Source: an uncultured Clostridia bacterium (GTDB taxonomy: Bacteria; Bacillota; Clostridia; Oscillospirales; Acutalibacteraceae). Taken from it: DNA of 6,070 bases. The notes under the pieces were generated by a model. That model ran no database searches. It was not told the origin of the DNA and was given only the letters and a program-made list of their open reading frames with translations. The position numbers and the translations under genes are program-made. The DNA lies in the NCBI GenBank assembly GCA_947623215.1, contig CANQGN010000095.1:1-6070 (forward strand). Direction: 5' to 3'. Positions 1 through 5,567 of the stretch are shown piece by piece. How positions within the stretch are numbered: the first letter of the stretch is position 1; every line of letters begins with the position of its first letter.

Positions 1-1
1 G

Positions 2-73
2 GTAAAAAGCCCCCGGCTGCTGCGCGGGGTGCTGCGGCTGCTCTTTGGCATGAAAAAAGAGGAAGAAGCTTAA
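2..73 (+). CDS. C-terminal end of an unidentified upstream gene (5' truncated)
   Basis: An open frame enters from the left edge and gives 23 residues before the TAA at 71-73. The peptide has a basic, leucine-rich stretch (KSPRLLRGVLRLLFG) followed by a charged tail (MKKEEEA). That is compatible with an amphipathic or membrane-proximal C-terminus. The frame is supported by the strong intrinsic terminator that begins 23 bases after its stop, the usual arrangement at the end of a gene. Frame 3 closes at once with a TAA at base 3. Frame 1 stays open much longer but runs through the terminator, so it is less likely. The product cannot be named from so few residues, and no function is proposed. Confidence 0.45.
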   Translation, partial: VKSPRLLRGVLRLLFGMKKEEEA

Positions 74-96
74 CGGGGTTTTGTATCTCCATGGCG

Positions 97-126
97 GGCG
101 GCGGTTTTCGCCGCCTTTTTCTTTTT
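97..126 (+). terminator. Rho-independent terminator of the upstream gene
   Basis: A perfect 7-bp GC-only stem (GGCGGCG at 97-103 with CGCCGCC at 109-115) closes a 5-base loop (GTTTT). It is followed directly by an 11-base T tract with one C (116-126). It lies between the end of the partial gene and the mntP promoter, so it separates the two transcription units. Confidence 0.9.
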
Positions 127-154
127 ACTTTGCGGCAAAAAGGAACCGGCGCGA

Positions 155-183
155 TTGACAAAGCGGGCGGGGCGTGGTATACT
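155..183 (+). promoter_or_regulatory. Near-consensus sigma-A promoter for mntP
   Basis: A consensus -35 box TTGACA (155-160) is separated by 17 bases from the -10 box TATACT (178-183, one mismatch to TATAAT). Transcription should start near 190, giving a leader of about 36 bases before the mntP ATG. That leader is too short for the roughly 100-base yybP-ykoY manganese riboswitch that precedes mntP in many bacteria. I saw no clear operator palindrome around the promoter. Confidence 0.85.
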
Positions 184-225
184 CGTAAGCCAAACGCTTT
201 GTATGTTTAAGGGGGAACCGCCGCC

Positions 226-792
226 ATGTCGCTGCCCGAGCTGCTGCTGCTCGCCGTTGGCCTCGCTATGGACGCCTTCGCCGTTTCGCTTTGCAAGGGG
301 CTGTCTGCCGGGCGGCCCTCGCTGCCCGCCATGCTTTCGGTAGGGCTGTGGTTCGGGGGCTTTCAGGCCTTCATGCCGGCGCTGGGCTACCTGCTCGGCA
401 GCGCGGTGGGGCAGGTGATTTCGTCCTTTGACCATTGGGTGGCCTTTTTGCTGCTCAGCTTTATCGGCGGGCATATGCTCAAAGAATCCCGCGACAAAAC
501 GCCCCCGGCCGACCCCTCCTTTGGGGTGCGGGCCATGCTGCCCCTGGCCCTCGCCACCAGTATCGACGCCCTGGCCGTGGGGGTAACCTTTGCCCTGCTG
601 CCGCGGGTCAATCTGGCGGCGGCACTCGCAGCCATTGGCGGGGTGACCGCCCTGCTGTCGGCCGCCGGGCTGGCGCTGGGCGGCGTGGTGGGCGAACGCT
701 TTCAGGCGCGGGCCAAGGTGGCCGGTGGGGTCATTTTAATCGCCATTGGGCTGAAAATCCTGTTGCAGGATTTGGGGCTGCTCCCCTTTTAA
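226..792 (+). CDS. mntP: MntP family manganese efflux pump
   Basis: This is a 188-residue polytopic inner-membrane protein of the MntP (YebN, formerly DUF204) family, which exports Mn2+ and protects against manganese excess. Length matches the family (about 180-190 residues). Two halves repeat the family's acidic signature in a membrane helix: AMDAFAVS (residues 14-21, D16) and TSIDALAVGV (111-120, D114). Other family segments are GFQAFMPALG (45-54) and FIGGHML (79-85). Hydrophobic segments lie near residues 4-22, 35-60, 68-85, 101-123, 128-153 and 165-183, with a hydrophilic loop at about 86-100. The ATG at 226 is preceded by AAGGGGG (209-215) at a 10-base spacing, and the signature helix begins right after it. 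The gene has its own promoter and terminator, so it is probably monocistronic and separate from the mre operon. Confidence 0.93.
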   Translation: MSLPELLLLAVGLAMDAFAVSLCKGLSAGRPSLPAMLSVGLWFGGFQAFMPALGYLLGSAVGQVISSFDHWVAFLLLSFIGGHMLKESRDKTPPADPSFGVRAMLPLALATSIDALAVGVTFALLPRVNLAAALAAIGGVTALLSAAGLALGGVVGERFQARAKVAGGVILIAIGLKILLQDLGLLPF

Positions 793-805
793 AAAACAAT
801 CGTCC

Positions 806-864
806 AAAGCCGGTCAGCTCTTCCCCTGTTTTTTGTAAAAAGGGGGAGAGAGGGCCGGCTTTTT
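806..864 (+). terminator. Long nested intrinsic terminator after mntP
   Basis: An outer 8-bp stem (AAAGCCGG 806-813 with CCGGCTTT 855-862) encloses an inner 9-bp stem (818-826 with 842-850, one G-T wobble), itself capped by a possible T/A run pairing. The right arm ends in a T tract (860-864). It begins 14 bases after the mntP stop. The left arm starts with AAA only, so termination in the opposite direction would be weak at best. Confidence 0.85.
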
Positions 865-916
865 GTGGCTGTTGGGTGCTGTAAGGAAAATTTTTCAAGA
901 AATCCGCCCAAACCTA

Positions 917-945
917 TTGTAAGATTTTGGAGAAAGGGGTATAAT
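917..945 (+). promoter_or_regulatory. Sigma-A promoter of the mreBCD-mrdA operon
   Basis: A perfect -10 box TATAAT (940-945) lies 17 bases downstream of TTGTAA (917-922, two mismatches to TTGACA). An AT-rich stretch (885-903) lies just upstream of the -35 region and could help polymerase binding. Transcription should begin around 951-953, leaving a leader of about 60 bases before mreB. It is the only promoter I see between the mntP terminator and mreB. Confidence 0.82.
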
Positions 946-961
946 ACACCATGAGCATTTG

Positions 962-994
962 CGCCGACCCCGTTTGGTGCGTTGGCGGTTTTTT
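962..994 (+). promoter_or_regulatory. Attenuator-like hairpin with T tract in the mreB leader
   Basis: CGCCGAC (962-968) can pair with GTTGGCG (981-987), giving a 7-bp stem with one G-U wobble and a 12-base loop. One G later comes a run of six T (989-994). The shape is that of a weak intrinsic terminator placed about 10-40 bases after the predicted transcription start and just before the mreB ribosome binding site (1001-1006). Whether it terminates, protects the RNA 5' end or does nothing cannot be told from sequence alone. Confidence 0.4.
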
Positions 995-1014
995 CTATAA
1001 AAGGAGATTGAAAG

Positions 1015-2034
1015 ATGTTTACCAGAGAAATCGGCATTGATTTAGGCACGGCCAACACCCTGGTTTGTATTAAAGGCAAAGGCATTGTTATGCGCGAGCC
1101 CTCGGTTGTGGCGGTAGACGTGCGCAACGAAACGGTGCGCGCCGTGGGGGCGGAGGCCAAAGAGATGATTGGCCGCACGCCGGGTTCCATTGTGGCGGTG
1201 CGCCCCTTAAAAGACGGCGTTATTGCCGACTTTGACGTAACGGCCGCCATGCTAAAGCGCTTTATTCGCGAGGCCATAAAGGGTTCGGTTTTCTCGCGCA
1301 TTAAGGTGATGATTTGCATTCCCTCCGGCGTTACGGAGGTAGAGGTACGCGCGGTGCACGACGCTGCGGTGCAGGCCGGCGCACGGGAGGTAGACTTAAT
1401 AGAAGAGCCCATGGCGGCGGCCATTGGCGCCGGGCTGCCGGTGTTTGAGCCTACCGGCAGTATGGTGGTAGACATCGGCGGCGGCACCTCCGAAGTGGCG
1501 GTGCTTTCGCTCGGCGACATTGTAACCGCCCAGTCGGTGCGCATGGCGGGCGACGATATGGACGACGCCATTATTTCTTACGTGCGCAAAAAATACAATT
1601 TGCTCATTGGCGAGCGCACGGCCGAGCAGTTAAAAATGAAAATCGGTTCGGCCGACGAGTTAGACGAAGACCCGGTGCTGGAGGTTCGCGGCCGCAATTT
1701 AATGGACGGGCTGCCCAAAAACGTGCAAATCGCCTCGCACGAAATCCGCGAGGCGCTGGCCGACACCGTAGGGGCGATTGTCGATGCCATTCGCTCTACG
1801 CTGGAAAAAACCCCGCCGGAGCTGGCGAGCGACATTGTAGACCAGGGTATTATGTTAACCGGCGGCGGCGCACTGCTGCAAGGCTTTGACCGGTTAATCG
1901 CCCGCGAAACCGGCATTCCCGTGCGGGTGGCCGACCAGCCGCTCGACTGTGTGGTAGAGGGTACCCTAAAGCGGCTGGAAATGGGCGTTCCCATGGACTT
2001 TTTTGAACGCAGAAGAAAGTACGCCAACGATTAA
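1015..2034 (+). CDS. mreB: Rod shape-determining actin-like protein MreB
   Basis: A full-length 339-residue MreB, the bacterial actin that forms ATP-dependent membrane-associated filaments and directs lateral wall synthesis. Actin-fold motifs appear in order: phosphate-1 loop DLGTANT (9-15), LIEEPMAAAIGAG (128-140, with catalytic glutamate E131 by family knowledge), phosphate-2 loop DIGGGTSE (153-160) and the adenosine-site LTGGGA (281-286). The V92-F93 pair before SRIKVMICIP sits where family members carry a hydrophobic membrane-contacting loop. The ATG at 1015 has AAGGAG (1001-1006) 8 bases upstream, and the protein starts in register with other MreB proteins. It is first in the operon, and only 12 bases separate its stop from mreC. 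The Mbl or MreBH paralogues cannot be fully excluded, but the mreC/mreD context favours MreB itself. Confidence 0.97.
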   Translation: MFTREIGIDLGTANTLVCIKGKGIVMREPSVVAVDVRNETVRAVGAEAKEMIGRTPGSIVAVRPLKDGVIADFDVTAAMLKRFIREAIKGSVFSRIKVMICIPSGVTEVEVRAVHDAAVQAGAREVDLIEEPMAAAIGAGLPVFEPTGSMVVDIGGGTSEVAVLSLGDIVTAQSVRMAGDDMDDAIISYVRKKYNLLIGERTAEQLKMKIGSADELDEDPVLEVRGRNLMDGLPKNVQIASHEIREALADTVGAIVDAIRSTLEKTPPELASDIVDQGIMLTGGGALLQGFDRLIARETGIPVRVADQPLDCVVEGTLKRLEMGVPMDFFERRRKYAND

Positions 2035-2046
2035 AAGGAGCAGATT

Positions 2047-2904
2047 GTGATACGTTTTTTTACAAGCCGTGGGTTTCGGGTGCTGTTGGCGGTGGTGTGC
2101 GTGCTGGCCGTGGTAAGCGGCGGCTTTGCGCTGGCCGGGCGGGCGCTTTCTCCCCAGTCAGACCTGCTGGGGGCCATATTATCCCCCCTGCAAAAGCTGG
2201 GGGGCGCGGTAACCGGCCAAATGGAGCGGTTTTTTACGGCGGTCGGCCGACTGGAAACGCTGGAAGAAGAAAACAACGCCCTGCGCGAAGAGCTGCGCAC
2301 CTACCGCGAGCAGCTGGTAGAGTACGACCGCTACCAGCGGGAGAATGCTTTTTATAAAGACTTTTTAGAAATGAAAGAACAGCACGCCGACTATGCCTTT
2401 CAACCGGCCACGGTAACGGCGCGCGACGCCGCCGACGCCTGCGGTTCGTTTACCATAGACGCCGGCCGGTTAGACGGCGTAGCCCTGCACGACCCGGTAA
2501 TAACCGGCGACGGTTTGGTGGGGTACGTCGCCGATCTCGGCAACACCATGGCCACGGTGGTAACGGTGCTCGACCCCAAAATTGGGGTAGGGGCGGTGGT
2601 AAGCCGTACCCGCGAGGCCGGCGTGGTGCGGGGCGACCAAACGCTGGTAGAGCAGGGGGTTTGCAGCCTTTCGTATTTGCAAAGCGCGGCGGCCGTTTCG
2701 ATTGGCGATACGGTTATTACCTCCGGCGCGGGGGGCGTGTTCCCCAAGGGGCTGATTATCGGTACGGTAACCGAGGTGCGCAAAGACGCCTCTAACGTCT
2801 CGCTGCAGGCGGTGGTAAAGCCCACGGCGGATTTACAGGCCTTAACGCAGGTTATGGTGATTACCGATTTTGAAGGACAGGGCGGACTGGGCGATGAAAA
2901 ATGA
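2047..2904 (+). CDS. mreC: Rod shape-determining protein MreC
   Basis: A 285-residue bitopic membrane protein that scaffolds the elongasome outside the membrane and contacts PBP2. A short basic cytoplasmic tail is followed by one transmembrane helix (about 11-31). A coiled-coil-like stretch rich in E, L and R (about 66-112) leads to the beta-rich MreC domain (about 118-275). That domain carries the family signature TSGAGGVFPKGLIIG (225-239) near its end. The start is GTG at 2047: AAGGAG (2035-2040) overlaps the end of the mreB stop region and stands 6 bases upstream, and no in-frame ATG lies nearby before the membrane helix. Length is typical for the family. The 3' end overlaps mreD by 11 bases, suggesting coupled translation. 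Confidence 0.95.
   Translation: MIRFFTSRGFRVLLAVVCVLAVVSGGFALAGRALSPQSDLLGAILSPLQKLGGAVTGQMERFFTAVGRLETLEEENNALREELRTYREQLVEYDRYQRENAFYKDFLEMKEQHADYAFQPATVTARDAADACGSFTIDAGRLDGVALHDPVITGDGLVGYVADLGNTMATVVTVLDPKIGVGAVVSRTREAGVVRGDQTLVEQGVCSLSYLQSAAAVSIGDTVITSGAGGVFPKGLIIGTVTEVRKDASNVSLQAVVKPTADLQALTQVMVITDFEGQGGLGDEK
2870..2896 (+). promoter_or_regulatory. mreD translation start region (ATG 2894 preferred over TTG 2870)
   Basis: Two in-frame starts are possible for mreD. TTG 2870 has no purine-rich site ahead of it. ATG 2894 has GAAGGACAGGG (2872-2882) 11 bases upstream, a poor but usable site, and lies inside the mreC 3' end 11 bases before the end of its stop codon. Translational coupling to mreC would explain the weak site. 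TTG 2870 would add eight residues (MKDRADWA) with no family match that I recognise. Confidence 0.6.
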
Positions 2905-3427
2905 ACGGCTTACCCGCGCCATGTGGGTCTGGCACGCGCTGGCGCTGGGGGCGCTGCTGCTGCTGGCCTTTCTGGTGCAAAGCGCGCCGGGCACGCTGCT
3001 GCAAATAGGCGGGGTGCGCCCGGTTTTGCTCACCGGCCTTTGCATTGCCGTGGGGGCGGTGTACGGCCCCTTTTGCGGCGGGGTGTTCGGCCTTGTGGCC
3101 GGGCTGCTGGCAGACAGCGTAACCGCCCCCTCCCTTGCCTTTCACGCGGTGTTTTACGCGGCGCTGGGCATTGCCTGTGCGCTGGCGGTGCAGCACCTGC
3201 TGGTGCCGGGCTTTTTTGCCTTTTTGGTGCTCAGCGTGCTGGGCAGCCTGTTGTATGCCACCGGCTATTTTCTACTTTATAAACTGGCCATGCGGGGCGG
3301 CGGCTGGTACTACTACCTGCATTTTTCGCTGCCGGGCGCGGGCTATACGGCGGCGGCGTCCTTGCTGATTTGTTTGCTCATTCGCCTGCTGCGCCGCCTG
3401 CTGCCCGCAGTAGAAAGCAGAACATAA
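2894..3427 (+). CDS. mreD: Rod shape-determining protein MreD
   Basis: A 177-residue, very hydrophobic protein of the MreD family, an integral membrane partner of MreC in the elongasome. Membrane segments are visible at about 11-30, 43-57, 60-76, 82-100, 104-128 and 150-166, with basic ends (KNERLTR at the start, RLLRRLL near 164-170). The most family-like part is VRPVLLTGLC through GLVAGLLADSV (41-76): a proline-led helix, then a glycine-rich helix ending in an Asp (D74), as in the MreD GxxxG...GLLxD pattern. MreD proteins diverge strongly in sequence, so position directly after mreC and before PBP2 weighs heavily. The TAA stop overlaps the ribosome binding site of the next gene. Confidence 0.9.
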   Translation: MKNERLTRAMWVWHALALGALLLLAFLVQSAPGTLLQIGGVRPVLLTGLCIAVGAVYGPFCGGVFGLVAGLLADSVTAPSLAFHAVFYAALGIACALAVQHLLVPGFFAFLVLSVLGSLLYATGYFLLYKLAMRGGGWYYYLHFSLPGAGYTAAASLLICLLIRLLRRLLPAVESRT

Positions 3428-3439
3428 GGAGCGGCTGAT

Positions 3440-5461
3440 ATGGCAAAAAAGAAACGCAGTCCCCGCACGGTTGTGCTTTGCCTGCTGCTGGCGGCGGTTA
3501 TGGTGGGCTACGGGGTGCGGCTGTTTGACTGGCAGGTGCTCCACCGCGACCGCTACACCAGCCAGTCGCTGGCCACCACCGCTACCTACACCACCCTGCC
3601 GGCCGCCCGGGGAGAAATATTAGACCGGTACGGCCGCGCCTTCGCTGTAAACGAAGAGGCTTATAATCTGGTTTTTAACCGCATTTATCTGCCGGACGAC
3701 CGCCTGAACGAAACCATTTTAACCCTCACGCATCTGCTCACCGCCGCCAAAGAAACGTGGGTAGACAATTGCCCCCTTACCCACACGCTGCCCGCGGCGT
3801 TTGACGAAGAAGCCAACATTTCGCCCGCCACCATGGTGCGCGAGCTGGGGCTGGCCCACTACGCCACCGCCGCCAATTGTTGGGACGCCATGGTAGAGCG
3901 CTTTGGCCTGCAAGAATACAGCGACGCCCAAAAACGCTGCATTATGGGGGTGCGGCTGACCATGCTGGTGGCCGATTACGCCGACACCATTCCCTATACC
4001 TTTGCCGAGAACGTCAGCCTTGACACGGTAGCCAAAATAGAAGAATCCTCTCAGTCGCTGCCGGGGGTAGAAACGGCGGTGGTAACCGCCCGCCGGTACG
4101 TAACCGGCGCCATAGCCCCCCACTTAATCGGCGACATCGGCCCCATTTATTCCGAAGAATGGGACGAGCTGAAAGAAGAAGGCTACTCCTACAGCGATTT
4201 GGTGGGGAAATCCGGCGTGGAAAAGGTGGCGGAGGCCGACCTGCGCGGCCGGGCGGGGGAACTCAAAACCGTGCGCGACTCTGCCGGCAACGTGGTGGAT
4301 ACCGAAATAACCCGCCAGCCGGAGGCTGGGCATTCGGTGCTGCTGACCCTTGACCGTAACTTGCAGTCGGTGGCCCAGCAGTCGCTCAAAACCCTTATTG
4401 ACCGCTTAAGTACCTCCGGCAGTAAAGACAGCCGCTCGGCCAACGCCGGCAGCATAGTGGTGTTAGACGTAAACACCGGCGCGGTGCTGGCGGCGGTGAC
4501 CTACCCCTCTTACACGCCGGAGGTTTACCGCTCTCAGTATGATACGCTGCTGGACAATTCCGCCCGCCCGCTTTTTAACCGGGCGCTCAGCGGCATTTAC
4601 GCCCCCGGTTCTACCTTTAAACCCGCCACCGCCAGCATTGCGCTGCAAACCGGCAGCATTACGGCGGGTGAATCCATTTTCTGCTCGCAGATTTACCGCT
4701 ATTACAAAGACTACCAGCCCTCTTGTATGCACTACCACGGCTCGCTCAACGTAGTGGGGGCGCTGGAAGTCTCCTGCAACTATTTCTTTTACGAATGCGG
4801 GCGGCGCATTGGCATTACCAAGTTAAACGAATTTTGCCGCAAGTACGGCCTAGGGGTAGAAACGGGCATCGAGTTAAACGAAGCCACCGGCATTTTGGCC
4901 GGGCGCGCTTACCGGGAGTCTATCAACTCCTATTGGACGGACGGCGACACCCTGCAGGCGGCCATCGGCCAGTCAGACAATGCCTTTACCCCGCTGCAAA
5001 TGGCGGTTTATGTGGCAACGCTGGCCAACGGCGGTACCCGCTACCGCGCCCATATTATAGACGAAGTGCGCAATTACGATTTAACGCAGGTGGTCAGCAA
5101 AACCCAGCCGGAGGTGCTGGACAAAACCGGCATTTCGCCGGAGGTGTACGACGTGGTCAAGCGTGGTATGCTTTCGGTTACCACCGAGGGGTCGGTTTCC
5201 AGCTTGTTTGACGATTATCCCATTCACGTGGGGGGCAAAACCGGTACCGCCACGGTATTTGACCACGGCGTAGAGTACAACAACGGCCTGTTTGTGGCCT
5301 TTGCGCCCTATGAAAAACCGGAGATTGCCGTGGTAACGGTGGTAGAAAAAGGCGGCTACGGCTCGGGCTGCGCCCAGCCGACTCAGGATATTTTTGACGC
5401 TTACTTCTTCTACGGCGGCGAGGCTTACACCGGCGGGCAGGCGGGCGAGCTGCTGCCGTAA
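3440..5461 (+). CDS. mrdA: Class B penicillin-binding protein 2 (elongasome transpeptidase)
   Basis: A 673-residue monofunctional transpeptidase that cross-links peptidoglycan during elongation, anchored by one N-terminal helix (about 9-27) after a basic tail. The dimerisation/pedestal domain starts with the conserved ARGEILDRYGRAFA (56-69) and spans roughly 55-270. The transpeptidase domain (about 295-655) has all three active-site motifs: STFK (391-394, nucleophile S391), SCN (445-447) and KTG (600-602). No PASTA domain follows, which argues for PBP2 rather than a SpoVD-type protein. AAGGAG (3426-3431) overlaps the mreD stop and sits 8 bases from the ATG. The location after mreBCD fits the partner of a RodA glycosyltransferase, which is not in this window. 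Several outward-facing cysteines (C111, C147, C167, C415, C429, C446, C453, C466, C644) could form disulfides. Confidence 0.94.
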   Translation: MAKKKRSPRTVVLCLLLAAVMVGYGVRLFDWQVLHRDRYTSQSLATTATYTTLPAARGEILDRYGRAFAVNEEAYNLVFNRIYLPDDRLNETILTLTHLLTAAKETWVDNCPLTHTLPAAFDEEANISPATMVRELGLAHYATAANCWDAMVERFGLQEYSDAQKRCIMGVRLTMLVADYADTIPYTFAENVSLDTVAKIEESSQSLPGVETAVVTARRYVTGAIAPHLIGDIGPIYSEEWDELKEEGYSYSDLVGKSGVEKVAEADLRGRAGELKTVRDSAGNVVDTEITRQPEAGHSVLLTLDRNLQSVAQQSLKTLIDRLSTSGSKDSRSANAGSIVVLDVNTGAVLAAVTYPSYTPEVYRSQYDTLLDNSARPLFNRALSGIYAPGSTFKPATASIALQTGSITAGESIFCSQIYRYYKDYQPSCMHYHGSLNVVGALEVSCNYFFYECGRRIGITKLNEFCRKYGLGVETGIELNEATGILAGRAYRESINSYWTDGDTLQAAIGQSDNAFTPLQMAVYVATLANGGTRYRAHIIDEVRNYDLTQVVSKTQPEVLDKTGISPEVYDVVKRGMLSVTTEGSVSSLFDDYPIHVGGKTGTATVFDHGVEYNNGLFVAFAPYEKPEIAVVTVVEKGGYGSGCAQPTQDIFDAYFFYGGEAYTGGQAGELLP

Positions 5462-5506
5462 TGCCAAAAAGCCTTCAAGTTTTTCAAAAAATTCTCTATT
5501 GAAAGA

Positions 5507-5536
5507 TTGACAGACCCGCTCCTGCTGTGATAAAAT
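5507..5536 (+). promoter_or_regulatory. Sigma-A promoter for the minD-like gene
   Basis: Consensus -35 TTGACA (5507-5512) and -10 TAAAAT (5531-5536) are 18 bases apart, and the -10 is extended by TG at 5528-5529. An AT-rich tract (5479-5504) lies directly upstream of the -35 box, in the position of an UP element. The start should be near 5543. I see no GC-rich terminator between PBP2 and this promoter, so read-through from the mre operon may add to expression. Confidence 0.8.
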
Positions 5537-5550
5537 AAAAGAAACTACGG

Positions 5551-5558
5551 TAAGGAGG
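5551..5558 (+). promoter_or_regulatory. Ribosome binding site fixing the GTG start of the minD-like gene
   Basis: TAAGGAGG matches the anti-Shine-Dalgarno sequence closely and stands 9 bases before GTG 5568. The next in-frame GTG (5577) would be 18 bases away and would remove the conserved M-G-[KR]-V opening of MinD proteins, so 5568 is preferred. Confidence 0.8.
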
Positions 5559-5567
5559 CGCCGGTCG

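Noticed and set aside
187..199. Small inverted repeat AAGC-CAAAC-GCTT in the mntP leader as a possible operator.
   Set aside because: Four base pairs are too few to separate from chance, and it does not resemble a manganese-regulator box that I know.
435..884. Forward open frame of 149 codons overlapping mntP.
   Set aside because: It is out of frame with a clear MntP, reads as a Gly/Arg/Pro-rich sequence and runs through the mntP terminator.
951..1040. Possible leaderless 29-codon peptide starting with an ATG at the predicted mre transcription start and overlapping the mreB start.
   Set aside because: It has no ribosome binding site, no recognisable product and no way to test conservation here. 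An ATG at that point can easily occur by chance.
789..1571. Long reverse-strand open frame (260 codons) opposite mreB.
   Set aside because: It covers the mntP terminator, the mre promoter and half of mreB. Its product is a Ser/Thr/Ala-rich string with no recognisable motif, typical of an antisense shadow of a GC-rich gene.
5464..5500. A/T-rich inverted repeats after PBP2 considered as a terminator.
   Set aside because: The possible stems are made almost only of A-T pairs and lack a proper T tract after a GC stem. An AT-rich promoter-upstream element fits better.
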